A stretch of 64,000 nucleotides of DNA from CSP1-1 sp035620615 (GTDB taxonomy: Archaea; Thermoproteota; Nitrososphaeria; Nitrososphaerales; Nitrosopumilaceae): the NCBI GenBank assembly GCA_035620615.1, contig DASPGM010000011.1:67494-131493 (forward strand), read 5' to 3'. Below are positions 7,157 to 15,742 of this stretch, one piece after another. The translations under genes were made by a program, and so were the position numbers. Within the stretch, counting starts at the first letter, position 1, and each line of letters opens with the position of its first letter. The notes under the pieces are model-generated. The model did no database searches. It was given only the letters and a program-made list of their open reading frames with translations, and had not been told where the DNA came from.

Positions 7157-8128
7157 CTAATTTTCTGAATTAAGATACCAGAAGATATCTTTATTTTCAC
7201 TTGAATTCATTCCCCATCGAAGTTTTCCATCCTGATCGAAGTTATTTTGGGTGGATTCATTAGCAAATCCATATTTGATATTTAATTCAGAATTATAGGC
7301 AACTATTTCTTTCTTTGATATAGCGGCCTTTTTTTGAAATATTTTTGTGGCAACTTCACTGTTTTCGCCATTATCTAGAGCATCCTGCTTTGCTGCAAAT
7401 GCCTCATTGTGTTGTTTTTCTGTTAAATTAAACTGACCCCAAAAAATTACTTGGATGGTTTCATCAACACTTTGAACAAATCTATCAAATGCAAGTCTAG
7501 GTGTATTAAATTTTGATTCATTTTCAAAAATCAATAAATCTTCTTGAAGTATATCTTGTGAAATTTTTCTTTGTTCATCTATAAGATTTTTACGTTGTTC
7601 GATTTTAAGTTGTTTTTTTTCTTCTTCCTCTTGTTGTATTTTTATTTTTTCCATGTGTTGGAGAATAATTTCTGAAAGAGGATTTTTAGATAATCCTTCT
7701 TCAGCAAAAAATTGCAACTGATCAATTACAGTTAGATCTGATTCTGGATGCGATGATTGAATACCATTTACAAAAAATGAAGTTGTGATAATCTTCATTC
7801 CATATCCTTCTTTGAATGAAAAAACATTTACGATATATTCTCCAGGTTTGGCAGGAATTTTTGATTCAATATAGAAAGAACCTACATTATTTGTTGTAGA
7901 CGTTATGGTTTCAGTTGCAAAAGAAATTTTTATTTGGGCTCCAGAAACAGGATTTCCATTTTGGTCTTTTACATTACCTACGATTATTGGGATATCCCCA
8001 TCTTCAAGCGGATTATTAAGTGGCCATGCTGTAGTTACCAAGTCTCCCAATTCTGAATAAGATGATGATAAAGTAGAAATCATCACAAGTAATAAAATTA
8101 CACTACTATACCCGACTATCTTTCTCAT
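7157..8128 (-). CDS. secreted protein with carboxypeptidase-regulatory-like (Ig/CnaB) domain
   Basis: 323 residues. A signal peptide (about 1-26, 'SSVILLLVMISTLSSSYS') is followed by a beta-sandwich (about 46-125) with 'VGNVKDQNGNPVSGAQIKI', the typical start of carboxypeptidase-regulatory or CnaB-like domains, continuing to 'EYIVNVFSFKEGYG'. Next is a Glu/Lys/Gln-rich helix (about 150-195, 'IKIQQEEEEKKQLKIEQRK') and a C-terminal globular part I cannot assign. There is no C-terminal anchor, so it is probably exported or held by partners. Confidence 0.6.
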   Translation of the reverse strand: MRKIVGYSSVILLLVMISTLSSSYSELGDLVTTAWPLNNPLEDGDIPIIVGNVKDQNGNPVSGAQIKISFATETITSTTNNVGSFYIESKIPAKPGEYIVNVFSFKEGYGMKIITTSFFVNGIQSSHPESDLTVIDQLQFFAEEGLSKNPLSEIILQHMEKIKIQQEEEEKKQLKIEQRKNLIDEQRKISQDILQEDLLIFENESKFNTPRLAFDRFVQSVDETIQVIFWGQFNLTEKQHNEAFAAKQDALDNGENSEVATKIFQKKAAISKKEIVAYNSELNIKYGFANESTQNNFDQDGKLRWGMNSSENKDIFWYLNSEN

Positions 8129-8332
8129 AACAATCTCTTTTGAATTTCAAGATTAAGACCCTAGATGATGGGTTTTTATCAGCAGATGAAATTTTTTTGA
8201 GTGAGGCTTTGACCCTAATAATTTAGTAGCAAAATTAATTAATTTCTCAATATTTGTGGATGTTTTACAAAGGAATGGTTATGCTTGTTTTCTATAATGA
8301 ATCTTGAATTCTAACGATTTTTTGGAACTAAG

Positions 8333-8380
8333 TCTAGATCAATTAATCTAGATGCAATAATACATATCAACTAGTCTAGA
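8333..8380. promoter_or_regulatory. three phased TCTAGA palindromes upstream of a small gene
   Basis: TCTAGA occurs at 8333-8338, 8347-8352 and 8375-8380, spaced 14 and 28 bases; the last is inside the larger palindrome AGTCTAGACT. The cluster lies 13-60 bases before the GTG at 8393, in the non-coding 8129-8392 interval. An ATAATACATA stretch between sites could be the TATA element. It looks like a repressor-type operator array; the protein is unknown. Confidence 0.35.
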
Positions 8381-8392
8381 CTAATTAATACA

Positions 8393-8782
8393 GTGAACGC
8401 AGGTATTCAGCCTAAATTTAGTTTTCCAGTTAATAGATGTGAATGTGTTTTTGAAAAAATCAAAAAACATACTTGCAATTTATCTAAAAATCTTTTTGCT
8501 AGCTCCTCGCCAATGACAATAACTGATAAAATAGGATTACTTATCACACTAATTTTTTTTAGTTTTATAATTTCTCCTATTGCGACAAGCGATTCTGATC
8601 CATATCAAATTAAATGGATATTTGAAGTTATTAATAACCAGGTGTCTTTAATCGAAAAATCTATTGGAAATCAGGATAATATTCAATATACTTTGATTGT
8701 TCATTTTAAATCTTCTCCCGAATTCCATTTAGATGCAACAGAGAAAGTAATTTTGGGAAAATATAGAGCTATAACAAATTAA
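8393..8782 (+). CDS. hypothetical small membrane-anchored or secreted protein
   Basis: Up to 129 residues from GTG 8393, or 89 residues from ATG 8513. The later start gives 'MTITDKIGLLITLIFFSFII', a convincing signal anchor, followed by about 65 polar residues outside the membrane. The earlier start fits the promoter-like array just upstream but puts 40 odd residues with three Cys before the hydrophobic helix. I recognise no family. Its end overlaps the convergent arfC gene by 4 bases. The frame is clean, but without homologs it should be treated as probable rather than certain. Confidence 0.45.
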   Translation: MNAGIQPKFSFPVNRCECVFEKIKKHTCNLSKNLFASSSPMTITDKIGLLITLIFFSFIISPIATSDSDPYQIKWIFEVINNQVSLIEKSIGNQDNIQYTLIVHFKSSPEFHLDATEKVILGKYRAITN

Positions 8783-9447
8783 TTATAATATAATATAATT
8801 TCATTTTTTAACCGATAAATTTTTTTCAATTTTAGTTTAGGAGAGTTTCGTATTTTTGAATAGCCTTGGCCTTCAACCAATGTAATTGCATTTTTACCTC
8901 CAATTATGTATGGTGTAATTGTGAGAATTATTTCGTCTACTAAACCCAATCTGAGAAATTCCCAATTAACAGTACCCCCTCCTTCGACAAGAATAGTTTG
9001 AATTTTTTTTCTTGATAATGATTTCAAAAGACTTTTGATGTTTACTTGGTTTTTTCCTGAAATCATAATCTCAAGTGGATATTTCTCTAGTTTAGAAATA
9101 TTTAGCTTGGAGGCTTTTTCAGAAATTACTATTATTGTAGGGATTTTATTACATGTTCTAATAATTTGTGATTTTTCATCAATTGTTGCTTTGGAATCTA
9201 AAATAATTCTGATTGGGTTTTTCCCTTTTACATATCTGACATTTAAAAGAGGATTATCTCTCATTACAGTATTAGATCCTATCATTATTGCATCTACTTT
9301 TGAACGTAATTTGTGAATACGAATTTTATCTTGGATTGAAGATAGTTCAGAATCACCGGTTTTTGTAGCAATTTTCCCATCAACACTCATTGCTGCACTT
9401 AAAATCACTCGAGGTCTAAATTTTTCCATGAATAATTTTTCCTCCAA
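8779..9447 (-). CDS. arfC: 2,5-diamino-6-ribosylamino-pyrimidinone 5'-phosphate reductase (ArfC/RibD-C type)
   Basis: 222 residues, covering a full RibD_C/DHFR-fold reductase: 'RPRVILSAAMSVDGKIAT' at the N-terminus, 'KVDAIMIGSNTVMRDNPLL' (the GxxTxxxDxP signature), 'ILVEGGGTVNWEFL' (NADPH-binding), and a C-terminal 'ILTITPYIIGG'. In archaea and fungi this NADPH-dependent enzyme reduces the ribosyl chain to ribityl before deamination, the reverse of the bacterial order. It overlaps the upstream amidohydrolase gene by 32 bases and is last in the riboflavin operon. An in-frame ATG eight codons in (about 9426) is a possible alternative start. Confidence 0.9.
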   Translation of the reverse strand: MEEKLFMEKFRPRVILSAAMSVDGKIATKTGDSELSSIQDKIRIHKLRSKVDAIMIGSNTVMRDNPLLNVRYVKGKNPIRIILDSKATIDEKSQIIRTCNKIPTIIVISEKASKLNISKLEKYPLEIMISGKNQVNIKSLLKSLSRKKIQTILVEGGGTVNWEFLRLGLVDEIILTITPYIIGGKNAITLVEGQGYSKIRNSPKLKLKKIYRLKNEIILYYN

Positions 9448-10606
9448 TCATTACTGCTCTAATTGATGATTCATTAGTTCGATGTACTATTGACGCATAT
9501 GGATTATGCATTGGTTCTAAGTCAATGGAATGTTTATCAATAAATACACAATCAGCCAATTTACCGATTTCAATAGAACCAATATTTTTTTGTAAAAGTT
9601 TTCCAGCGTTTACCGTAGCCATTTTTAGAATTTGTTTTGGTGGAATTCTTTGGCGATTTAACCCCATTGTAACTTTCCATAAAAAATCCATCTCACGAAA
9701 CATGTCCGGAGAATTTACCATGACATTATCGGTTCCAAGTGCAATATTACATCCAGCGTCGAGCATTTTTACGGCATTAGGAATTCCTTCCGCTAGAGAC
9801 GAGTTTGCCCGGGGGCAGATCACAATTCCTCTAGTTTTTTTAGCAACTTGATGTAAATCTCTCTTTGAAGTATGTGTCATATGTACAAGAAAATGGGGTT
9901 TTAACATTAGGGCTCGTTGAGTTTCAGATTTTTTCATGATTCTTTTTGATAGTTTTGAGCTACGAACTGTTTCCTCAGAATGGATAGCTTTTAACTTCGA
10001 AATTCGAGAATAATATTTTAACATAGAATTACTGTTTTCGTTAGGTCCACTGATTCCTAGACCGTCACAATTTCTTAAAAGAGTGACAAGTTCGTCTCTT
10101 TTTTGAGTTGGAAACGGAGTATTACATTTGATTTGTTTAAGATCCTGGTAATATTCCATTCTTCCAAGTATTATAGATCTTATTGGCAATTTCCTTAGCA
10201 CTTTTTTCAGTAACAAAATTCCATCTAGACCTCCCTCCCTAAAATCAACAAATGTTGTAGTTCCATTTCTTATCATTGAAATACAAGTATTTTTCATAAA
10301 ATTTACAAGATGTGATGGATTCGTTTTTTTTAGAATTTTTTGTTTGGCTCCAATAATTGGATGAATTTTTTCATCGACATCAGTATTTAATAAAATATCC
10401 TTTCCAATAGAATCTCCTATGTGAGTATGTGAATTAATTAAACCCGGAATTACGATTAATCCTTCACAATCAAATGTTTGTTCTTTTGAGTTTTGTTTAA
10501 GAGTAGATTTAATGTTTTTAAAAAATTCTTTTGAGATTCTAATATTTGTGGAAGAAATAAAAGTTAATTCATTACCATACAGGATGCTTACATTTTTTAA
10601 AAGCAT
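9416..10606 (-). CDS. amidohydrolase (cytosine/guanine-deaminase type) in the riboflavin operon
   Basis: 396 residues, COG0402-like metal-dependent hydrolase. The N-terminal small beta domain is followed by the TIM barrel with all expected ligands: 'SHTH' (H60, H62), 'HSEE' (H209 metal, E211 proton shuttle), 'VHMTH' (about H242/H245), and 'GTDN' (D293). The C-terminus ends with the usual 'IGKLADCVFIDK' strand set. Relatives deaminate pyrimidines, purines and pterins. It overlaps arfA by 10 bases and arfC by 32 bases, so it is translationally embedded in the riboflavin pathway. The archaeal deaminase step has no settled gene, so this protein, or a role as the FAPy hydrolase ArfB, is an attractive inference. 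The specific substrate cannot be read from the sequence. Confidence 0.85.
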   Translation of the reverse strand: MLLKNVSILYGNELTFISSTNIRISKEFFKNIKSTLKQNSKEQTFDCEGLIVIPGLINSHTHIGDSIGKDILLNTDVDEKIHPIIGAKQKILKKTNPSHLVNFMKNTCISMIRNGTTTFVDFREGGLDGILLLKKVLRKLPIRSIILGRMEYYQDLKQIKCNTPFPTQKRDELVTLLRNCDGLGISGPNENSNSMLKYYSRISKLKAIHSEETVRSSKLSKRIMKKSETQRALMLKPHFLVHMTHTSKRDLHQVAKKTRGIVICPRANSSLAEGIPNAVKMLDAGCNIALGTDNVMVNSPDMFREMDFLWKVTMGLNRQRIPPKQILKMATVNAGKLLQKNIGSIEIGKLADCVFIDKHSIDLEPMHNPYASIVHRTNESSIRAVMIGGKIIHGKI

Positions 10607-11352
10607 GATGTTTCTATTATTTCGGGTTTTTCTTTTCCAGAATCACGAATCTCCCTTATTTTATCAAGTGATTGTGTTGCTAACTTTGCTGCCTCTCGTG
10701 AAGTTTTTCCAATACCAATCCCACAATTAAGGAATATACCAAGTTCTTTTTTTATTTTATCAATAAAGTTTCTAGACATTTCTTTTGCATTTTCATTTGC
10801 AACTACCATAAAATTATCACCTCCCATAAAGAATGCTAATGATTTTCCATCTATGAAAAATTCAGACATTAAAGAATAGAGTTTAAATATAATTGATGAT
10901 ATCTCGTATGGAGATTTAGTTTTTCGTTTTGAAGATAAATTATCTACATCAAAGTGTATTATAGTAACTTTCTGCTCGGACAACCCATTAACAAATCCAT
11001 AGATACTATATTCTTTGTTTAAAATGACTTGGTGTTGTTTGCCCTCATAAGCTTTTAAATTTGCATCAAATGGAGTTTTAGCAAATCCTACTGACATTGT
11101 AAGGTTGATTTCAAAGGATTCTTTGAGTATTTTTTGAATTGAAATATGATCATCAAGTGATAATCCATTTGTTACAACAAAAAGTTCGTCTGCTCTATTA
11201 AGAAAAACTAAACAATTCCTTTCCGAAAATAATTTTTGAACTTGATGGAATAATGAAGCCTGTAACATTTGTAAAGAATGCTCTCTATCACTTCCCAAAG
11301 TTAGTGTCCAAGGACCATATCCATTGATTTTGATGATGGTAAGTTGAATCAA
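10597..11352 (-). CDS. arfA: GTP cyclohydrolase III (GTP cyclohydrolase IIa)
   Basis: 251 residues, the usual archaeal Gch3 length. It begins 'MIQLTIIKINGYGPWTLTLG', contains 'CLVFLNRADELFVVTNGLS' and a second half with 'VTIIHFDVDNLSS' and 'LAFFMGGDNFMVVANE', the GGDN loop like that of nucleotide cyclases. Two ferredoxin-like halves are evident. The enzyme converts GTP to a formamidopyrimidine (FAPy), the first step of archaeal riboflavin/F420 deazaflavin synthesis. It is two bases downstream of ribH and overlaps the amidohydrolase start. Confidence 0.92.
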   Translation of the reverse strand: MIQLTIIKINGYGPWTLTLGSDREHSLQMLQASLFHQVQKLFSERNCLVFLNRADELFVVTNGLSLDDHISIQKILKESFEINLTMSVGFAKTPFDANLKAYEGKQHQVILNKEYSIYGFVNGLSEQKVTIIHFDVDNLSSKRKTKSPYEISSIIFKLYSLMSEFFIDGKSLAFFMGGDNFMVVANENAKEMSRNFIDKIKKELGIFLNCGIGIGKTSREAAKLATQSLDKIREIRDSGKEKPEIIETSCF

Positions 11353-11353
11353 T

Positions 11354-11767
11354 TTATCTAATTCTTTGTAGTTCTTCAGAAATTTTTATTACTGCTTCCA
11401 CTGCTCTCTCTGCAACTGGTCTTATTCGTGCGTAAGCTTGCCTTTCTTTTATACCTGGTCCTGTGATTCCTAAAGAAACTGGTTTTTTGTGTTTTAAGGA
11501 AAGTTTGGAAATACGTGTTACAGTTGCATTTGCTATGAGTTCATCATGTTTGGTCTGTCCTTTAATTACAGCCCCTAATGTTACTACACCATCAACTTCT
11601 TTTTTTTCAAGTAATGTATTAATGATTAAAGGCATATCAAATACCCCAGGAACTTTACAAGTAAATTTAACATTTAAGTTGAGAGATTTTGCTTTTTCTA
11701 AAGCTACTTGTTGCATTCTAGAAGTTATTTTTTCATTAAATTCCGAAACTACTATGGCAATATTCAA
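11354..11767 (-). CDS. ribH: 6,7-dimethyl-8-ribityllumazine synthase
   Basis: 137 residues, compact archaeal form. Substrate-binding motifs are present: 'VSEFNEKIT' (pyrimidine ring stacking at Phe), 'KVPGVFDMPLIIN', 'GAVIKGQTKHDELIANA' (phosphate and catalytic His), and 'KPVSLGITGPG'. It condenses 5-amino-6-ribitylaminouracil with dihydroxybutanone phosphate. Spacing is two bases to ribB upstream and to arfA downstream, so the operon is extremely tight. Confidence 0.95.
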   Translation of the reverse strand: MNIAIVVSEFNEKITSRMQQVALEKAKSLNLNVKFTCKVPGVFDMPLIINTLLEKKEVDGVVTLGAVIKGQTKHDELIANATVTRISKLSLKHKKPVSLGITGPGIKERQAYARIRPVAERAVEAVIKISEELQRIR

Positions 11768-11769
11768 AA

Positions 11770-12444
11770 TTAATGCACCTTGGCATATTCTAACAATTCT
11801 GTGCCATCAACAAATGGAATAGCATTTTGTTTGGAATATTTTTTTGCTTTTTCAACTGACAGGGCAGAATATGTTTCTGCATCCATCATTTCACAAATAG
11901 CTGCTACAGGATTTACTTTTGCAAGTTCAGTTAAATAAATTGACATTTCTGTATGCCCATGTCGGTTTAAGAGTAAGCCATCTGCAGCAATTAAAATGGG
12001 AACGTGACCAGGTGTTTTAAATGATGAGATAAACTTGTTTTGTTGATTGTCTGCCTTATTGAGATTTGCCATTTCACGAATGGTAAGTGCCCTATCTCTA
12101 TCAGTAATACCGGTATAGGTTTGATAATGATTAACTGAAATTGAAAAAGTTGGATGATCCCCATATGGAGCTAATCCCATTATCATTTCCTTTGATTTTG
12201 AGCCAAAAAGTGTTGAACTGGATAAAATTTCATGCATATAATTAAGACCAATTTGTTTTCCAAGAGAATTATTTATTGCAATACATATCAAACCTCCCGC
12301 ATGCTGTCGCATTCGTGCAATATGTTCTGGTGTAATAAACTCCGCTGCAACCACCATGTCGATTTCATTTTCTCTTCCACTAGAATCATGAAGTAATACA
12401 AATTCTCCTCGTTTTAAAGATAATAATGCGTCATCTAATGACAT
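11770..12444 (-). CDS. ribB: 3,4-dihydroxy-2-butanone 4-phosphate synthase
   Basis: 224 residues, single-domain RibB with no GTP cyclohydrolase II fusion. Hallmarks: 'LLHDSSGRENEIDMVVAAEF' (acidic metal loop, REnEiD), 'MRQHAGGLICIA', 'TYTGITDRDRALTIREM' (TGISA/DRA-like loop), and 'RHGHTEMSIYLTELA' with the catalytic His and Glu. It makes the four-carbon unit for lumazine from ribulose 5-phosphate. It is followed by ribH and preceded by ribE with a 77-base gap. Confidence 0.94.
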   Translation of the reverse strand: MSLDDALLSLKRGEFVLLHDSSGRENEIDMVVAAEFITPEHIARMRQHAGGLICIAINNSLGKQIGLNYMHEILSSSTLFGSKSKEMIMGLAPYGDHPTFSISVNHYQTYTGITDRDRALTIREMANLNKADNQQNKFISSFKTPGHVPILIAADGLLLNRHGHTEMSIYLTELAKVNPVAAICEMMDAETYSALSVEKAKKYSKQNAIPFVDGTELLEYAKVH

Positions 12445-12521
12445 GATAAAAAGTGATTTACCCTAATAATATAGTTTACTAAAAAAATAGTAATTACCAA
12501 CAAATTAGTAATAAAATAGGT

Positions 12522-13106
12522 TTATTTTAGAATATACTTGCCTAAAATATCAGTTTCAATATTAATCTTATCGCCAACTTTTTTTGATTGAAAATTAGTA
12601 ATTTTAATTGTATGTGGAATTAAACAGACCGAAGCATTATTTTTTTTGACATCAACTACAGTAAGACTAATGCCATCAATAGCAATGGAACCTTTCTTAA
12701 CAATAAATTTAATTAATTTTTTTGGAACTTGAAACCAAATTTTAACTTCTTTAGGTTTTTTTTCAATTTTTTTTATCACGCCAACACCATCTACATGACC
12801 TAATACAAAATGGCCTTCTAATCTATCACCAATTTTTAAGCTACGTTCAATATTCACTTTATCACCTGATACTAAACTTCCAAGATCAGTTTGTTTTATG
12901 GTTTCATCAATCATTTCAAATTCACATTTATTTTTTGAAATCCTAGTTACCGAAAGACATACACCATTTAATGATACACTCTGTCCCACTCGTAGTCCTT
13001 TTACATTTTTTCCTAAATCTACGGTTATCTGAAAGGCACTCCGATTTTTAGTTTTATCGGTAATTTTTTCTACTTTACCTACTCCTTGTATTATACCTGT
13101 GAACAT
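12522..13106 (-). CDS. ribE: riboflavin synthase alpha chain (bacterial trimeric type)
   Basis: 194 residues with two lumazine-binding barrels: 1-97 starts 'MFTGIIQGVGKVEKI' and carries 'GQSVSLNGVCLSVT'; 98-194 carries 'LEGHFVLGHVDGVGVI' and 'GSIAIDGISLTVVDV'. This is the bacterial/eukaryotic riboflavin synthase, unrelated to the lumazine-synthase-like RibC of many euryarchaea. It dismutates two lumazines to riboflavin and ArP. It heads the riboflavin operon and is divergent from the proline dehydrogenase gene, with a 78-base shared promoter region. Confidence 0.94.
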   Translation of the reverse strand: MFTGIIQGVGKVEKITDKTKNRSAFQITVDLGKNVKGLRVGQSVSLNGVCLSVTRISKNKCEFEMIDETIKQTDLGSLVSGDKVNIERSLKIGDRLEGHFVLGHVDGVGVIKKIEKKPKEVKIWFQVPKKLIKFIVKKGSIAIDGISLTVVDVKKNNASVCLIPHTIKITNFQSKKVGDKINIETDILGKYILK

Positions 13107-13184
13107 AGACTAAATTATTTAATTCTGTATAAAAAGCATCAAATTGTTTTTAAGATTTTTACACTATAAGATTCAGTTGTAAGT

Positions 13185-14057
13185 ATGGCTTCGGGAATAA
13201 AATTTATGGAAAAAATCCTTTTTGGAGTTGCTAAACAATGGATCGCTGGTGAAACAATAGATGATGCTTTAGAATCAGCTAAAGATGCCTATAATAAAGG
13301 GAGACATGCTATTGTGAATAAATTAGGAGAGTATAATACTTCTAGACAAATAATTCTTAATACTGTAAATGAATATCAACTAATTTCTTCCTCATTTAGA
13401 AAATGGAAAGTGAGAGGAGCAATATCTGTCAAACCTACACAAGTGGGACTTTCAATAAGTAGAAAAGAGTGTTTAAGAAATTTTGAAAAAATAATCAAAA
13501 ATGCTTCTTTATCCCATACATTTGTTTGGATCGATATGGAATCTTCAGATCATACAGATGAGACAATAGAAATTTACAATAATTTATTTGCAAGATATGA
13601 AAGATTAGGATTAGCAATTCAAGCAAATCTTAAAAGAACAAAAAATGACCTTATTGATTTACTTGAATATGGTGCAAAAATACGTTTGGTAAAAGGAGCC
13701 TATAAAGAAAATGCAAAGATTGCTTATAAATCAAAAGGCAAGACAGATGAAAATTATCTTGAATTAATGAAATTACTTTTTACATCTGGAAATGAATTTG
13801 GAATTGCTACTCATGATACAAATATGATTAATCATGCAATAAAATTATCCCAAAAATATGATCGTAAATTTGAATTTCAGATGTTAAAAGGTATACGTGA
13901 TGAAATTAAACCAGAACTTGTGAAAAAAGGATTTGTGGTATATGACTATATTCCTTATGGTACCAATTGGCTCCCTTATTCTATTCGTAGAGTAAAAGAA
14001 AGAAAACGAAATATCTTACTATTAGGTAGCTCTTTTATTCAATCGCACCGGGTTTGA
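13185..14057 (+). CDS. proline dehydrogenase (monofunctional PutB type)
   Basis: 290 residues, TIM-barrel FAD enzyme of the bacterial monofunctional size. Visible motifs: 'ISVKPTQVGLSIS' (barrel strand with Lys), 'TFVWIDMESSDHTDETI', 'IRLVKGAYKEN' (FAD/substrate), 'GIATHDTNMI', 'EFQMLKGIRDE', and the C-terminal 'YIPYGTNWLPYSIRR', whose paired Arg bind the proline carboxylate. It oxidises proline to pyrroline-5-carboxylate. The convergent neighbour encodes the next enzyme, P5C dehydrogenase, and the two 3' ends overlap by 19 bases. Confidence 0.92.
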   Translation: MASGIKFMEKILFGVAKQWIAGETIDDALESAKDAYNKGRHAIVNKLGEYNTSRQIILNTVNEYQLISSSFRKWKVRGAISVKPTQVGLSISRKECLRNFEKIIKNASLSHTFVWIDMESSDHTDETIEIYNNLFARYERLGLAIQANLKRTKNDLIDLLEYGAKIRLVKGAYKENAKIAYKSKGKTDENYLELMKLLFTSGNEFGIATHDTNMINHAIKLSQKYDRKFEFQMLKGIRDEIKPELVKKGFVVYDYIPYGTNWLPYSIRRVKERKRNILLLGSSFIQSHRV

Positions 14058-15604
14058 GTCTGAGCTCGCATAAATTGTTGCAGATAGTTTTCACCGCCTG
14101 CTCCTTTTCCTGTGGTTCCTGAATGTTTCCATCCAACAAATGGCTGACTCCGTACTAAGGCTGCAGTAGTAGCACTTGCTGCCCTATTTGCATATACAGT
14201 ACCTGCTTGAATTTTATTAAAAAAATCATCAACCTGTTTTTGGTCTTCACTAAATATTCCTGCTGTTAATCCATATTCTGATTGATTTGCCAGATTAATT
14301 GCCTCATCAAAATTATCAAATTGATCAATGCATAGAAATGGCAAAAAAAGTTCATCCTTCATTAGTTTATGATCCCGTGGAAGTTTTTTAACAATTGTTG
14401 GAGTAACATAAAAGCCATTTTGAAGTTGAGGGTCATCTAAAATTTTTCCACCCACAAGAATTTCTCCATCTTTTTTAGCTAATTCTACTGCTGACTCGAA
14501 TTTTTTCTTTGCATTTTCATTAATAACTGGACCCAAAAAAATATCTTTCTTCCAGGGAAGTCCGATTTTAAGAGATTTTGTTTTTTCTATTAGTTTCTCG
14601 ATGAATTTATCTGCAATCTCTTTCTGTACATAAACTCTTGAGCATGCACTACATTTTTGTCCTCCATATCCAAATGCGGCTCTCACAACTCCTTCTGAAG
14701 CTTTTTCAAGATTCGCATGTTTAGTAACTATAGTTGGATTTTTTCCTCCCATTTCTGAAATAAATGGTTTTATTTCATTTTTGGTAAATGTTTTGTATCC
14801 TGATATTCCTACTTCCCTTGAACCAGTAAATGCAATTCCATCAACATCCTGACTTTCTATGAGAGTTTTTCCTACCACACTTCCTGGTCCAGTTACAAAA
14901 TTAATTGCTCCTGCAGGTAATTTCTTATAAATTGCTTTTACAAATTCATAAGAGGAAAGTGGCGTATCACTTGCTGGCTTTAAAATTGCTGTATTTCCTG
15001 TAATTAATGCACCAACCGTCATTCCAATTGCAATAGCTGATGGAAAGTTAAAAGGAGCAATAATACCCCATACACCATATGGTTTGAGAATAGTACAAGT
15101 TTTTTCTTTTGGGTTAGGATGTTCGGTTTCTTTTAAAAATCCCTCATTAATTTCTAATTGATATGCATAAAATCTCATAAAATCTATTGCCTCATCAACA
15201 TCTCCCATAGCTTCGATTCTTGTTTTTCCATTCTCAAAAGACATTATTGCTGATAAAAGAAATTTTTGTTTTGAAAACATGTCAGCACACTCTTTGAAAA
15301 TCTTAGCTCTTATTTGATATGGGGTATTACTCCATTCAGAGAAAGCATGTTTTGCTGATTGAATTGCATTATTAGTATCATCAACAGTTGCTTTAGGAAA
15401 CTTTGCAACAATAATTGAAGTATCACATGGTGATTTTACTTCAAATTGTATTTTTGAAAAAATTTCTTTGCCGTTAATAATTATTGGATATTCTTTATTA
15501 AAATTATTTTTTATTTTTTCCACTGATTTTTCAAATTCTTCATGAAATGCATCAGTAGTATTATTTGCTACTGCTTTTCCCCATGTAAATTCATTTTTAA
15601 ACAT
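14039..15604 (-). CDS. L-glutamate gamma-semialdehyde (P5C) dehydrogenase
   Basis: 521 residues, longer than generic aldehyde dehydrogenases and matching the RocA/PruA group. Motifs: 'FENGKTRIEAMGDVDEAIDF', 'PFNFPSAIAIGM', 'FTGSREVG' (NAD site), 'EMGGKNPTIV' (general base Glu), 'GYGGQKCSACSRVYV' (catalytic Cys), and the C-terminal 'QPFVGWKHSGTTGKGAGG'. It converts P5C/glutamate semialdehyde to glutamate, completing proline oxidation begun by the convergent PRODH gene. Both are needed together although they lie on opposite strands. Confidence 0.92.
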   Translation of the reverse strand: MFKNEFTWGKAVANNTTDAFHEEFEKSVEKIKNNFNKEYPIIINGKEIFSKIQFEVKSPCDTSIIVAKFPKATVDDTNNAIQSAKHAFSEWSNTPYQIRAKIFKECADMFSKQKFLLSAIMSFENGKTRIEAMGDVDEAIDFMRFYAYQLEINEGFLKETEHPNPKEKTCTILKPYGVWGIIAPFNFPSAIAIGMTVGALITGNTAILKPASDTPLSSYEFVKAIYKKLPAGAINFVTGPGSVVGKTLIESQDVDGIAFTGSREVGISGYKTFTKNEIKPFISEMGGKNPTIVTKHANLEKASEGVVRAAFGYGGQKCSACSRVYVQKEIADKFIEKLIEKTKSLKIGLPWKKDIFLGPVINENAKKKFESAVELAKKDGEILVGGKILDDPQLQNGFYVTPTIVKKLPRDHKLMKDELFLPFLCIDQFDNFDEAINLANQSEYGLTAGIFSEDQKQVDDFFNKIQAGTVYANRAASATTAALVRSQPFVGWKHSGTTGKGAGGENYLQQFMRAQTQTRCD

Positions 15605-15742
15605 AATACTACTACAAACATACCATATTTAAAATGAATAAAAAATTTGTTAATTAAAGAATAATACAATAAAAATGATAATAGATTTAACCTAATGATA
15701 TATCATAATATTTTTTTAAATCTAAATTCAAAGAATTGGAGA

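Noticed and set aside
8129..8332. C/D-box-like RNA suggested by GATGATGGG and nearby CAGATGA
   Set aside because: No matching C', D and D' boxes at proper spacing and no terminal stem.
11463..11822. Open frame opposite ribH/ribB
   Set aside because: Antisense shadow of strongly conserved coding sequence; no SD or family likeness.
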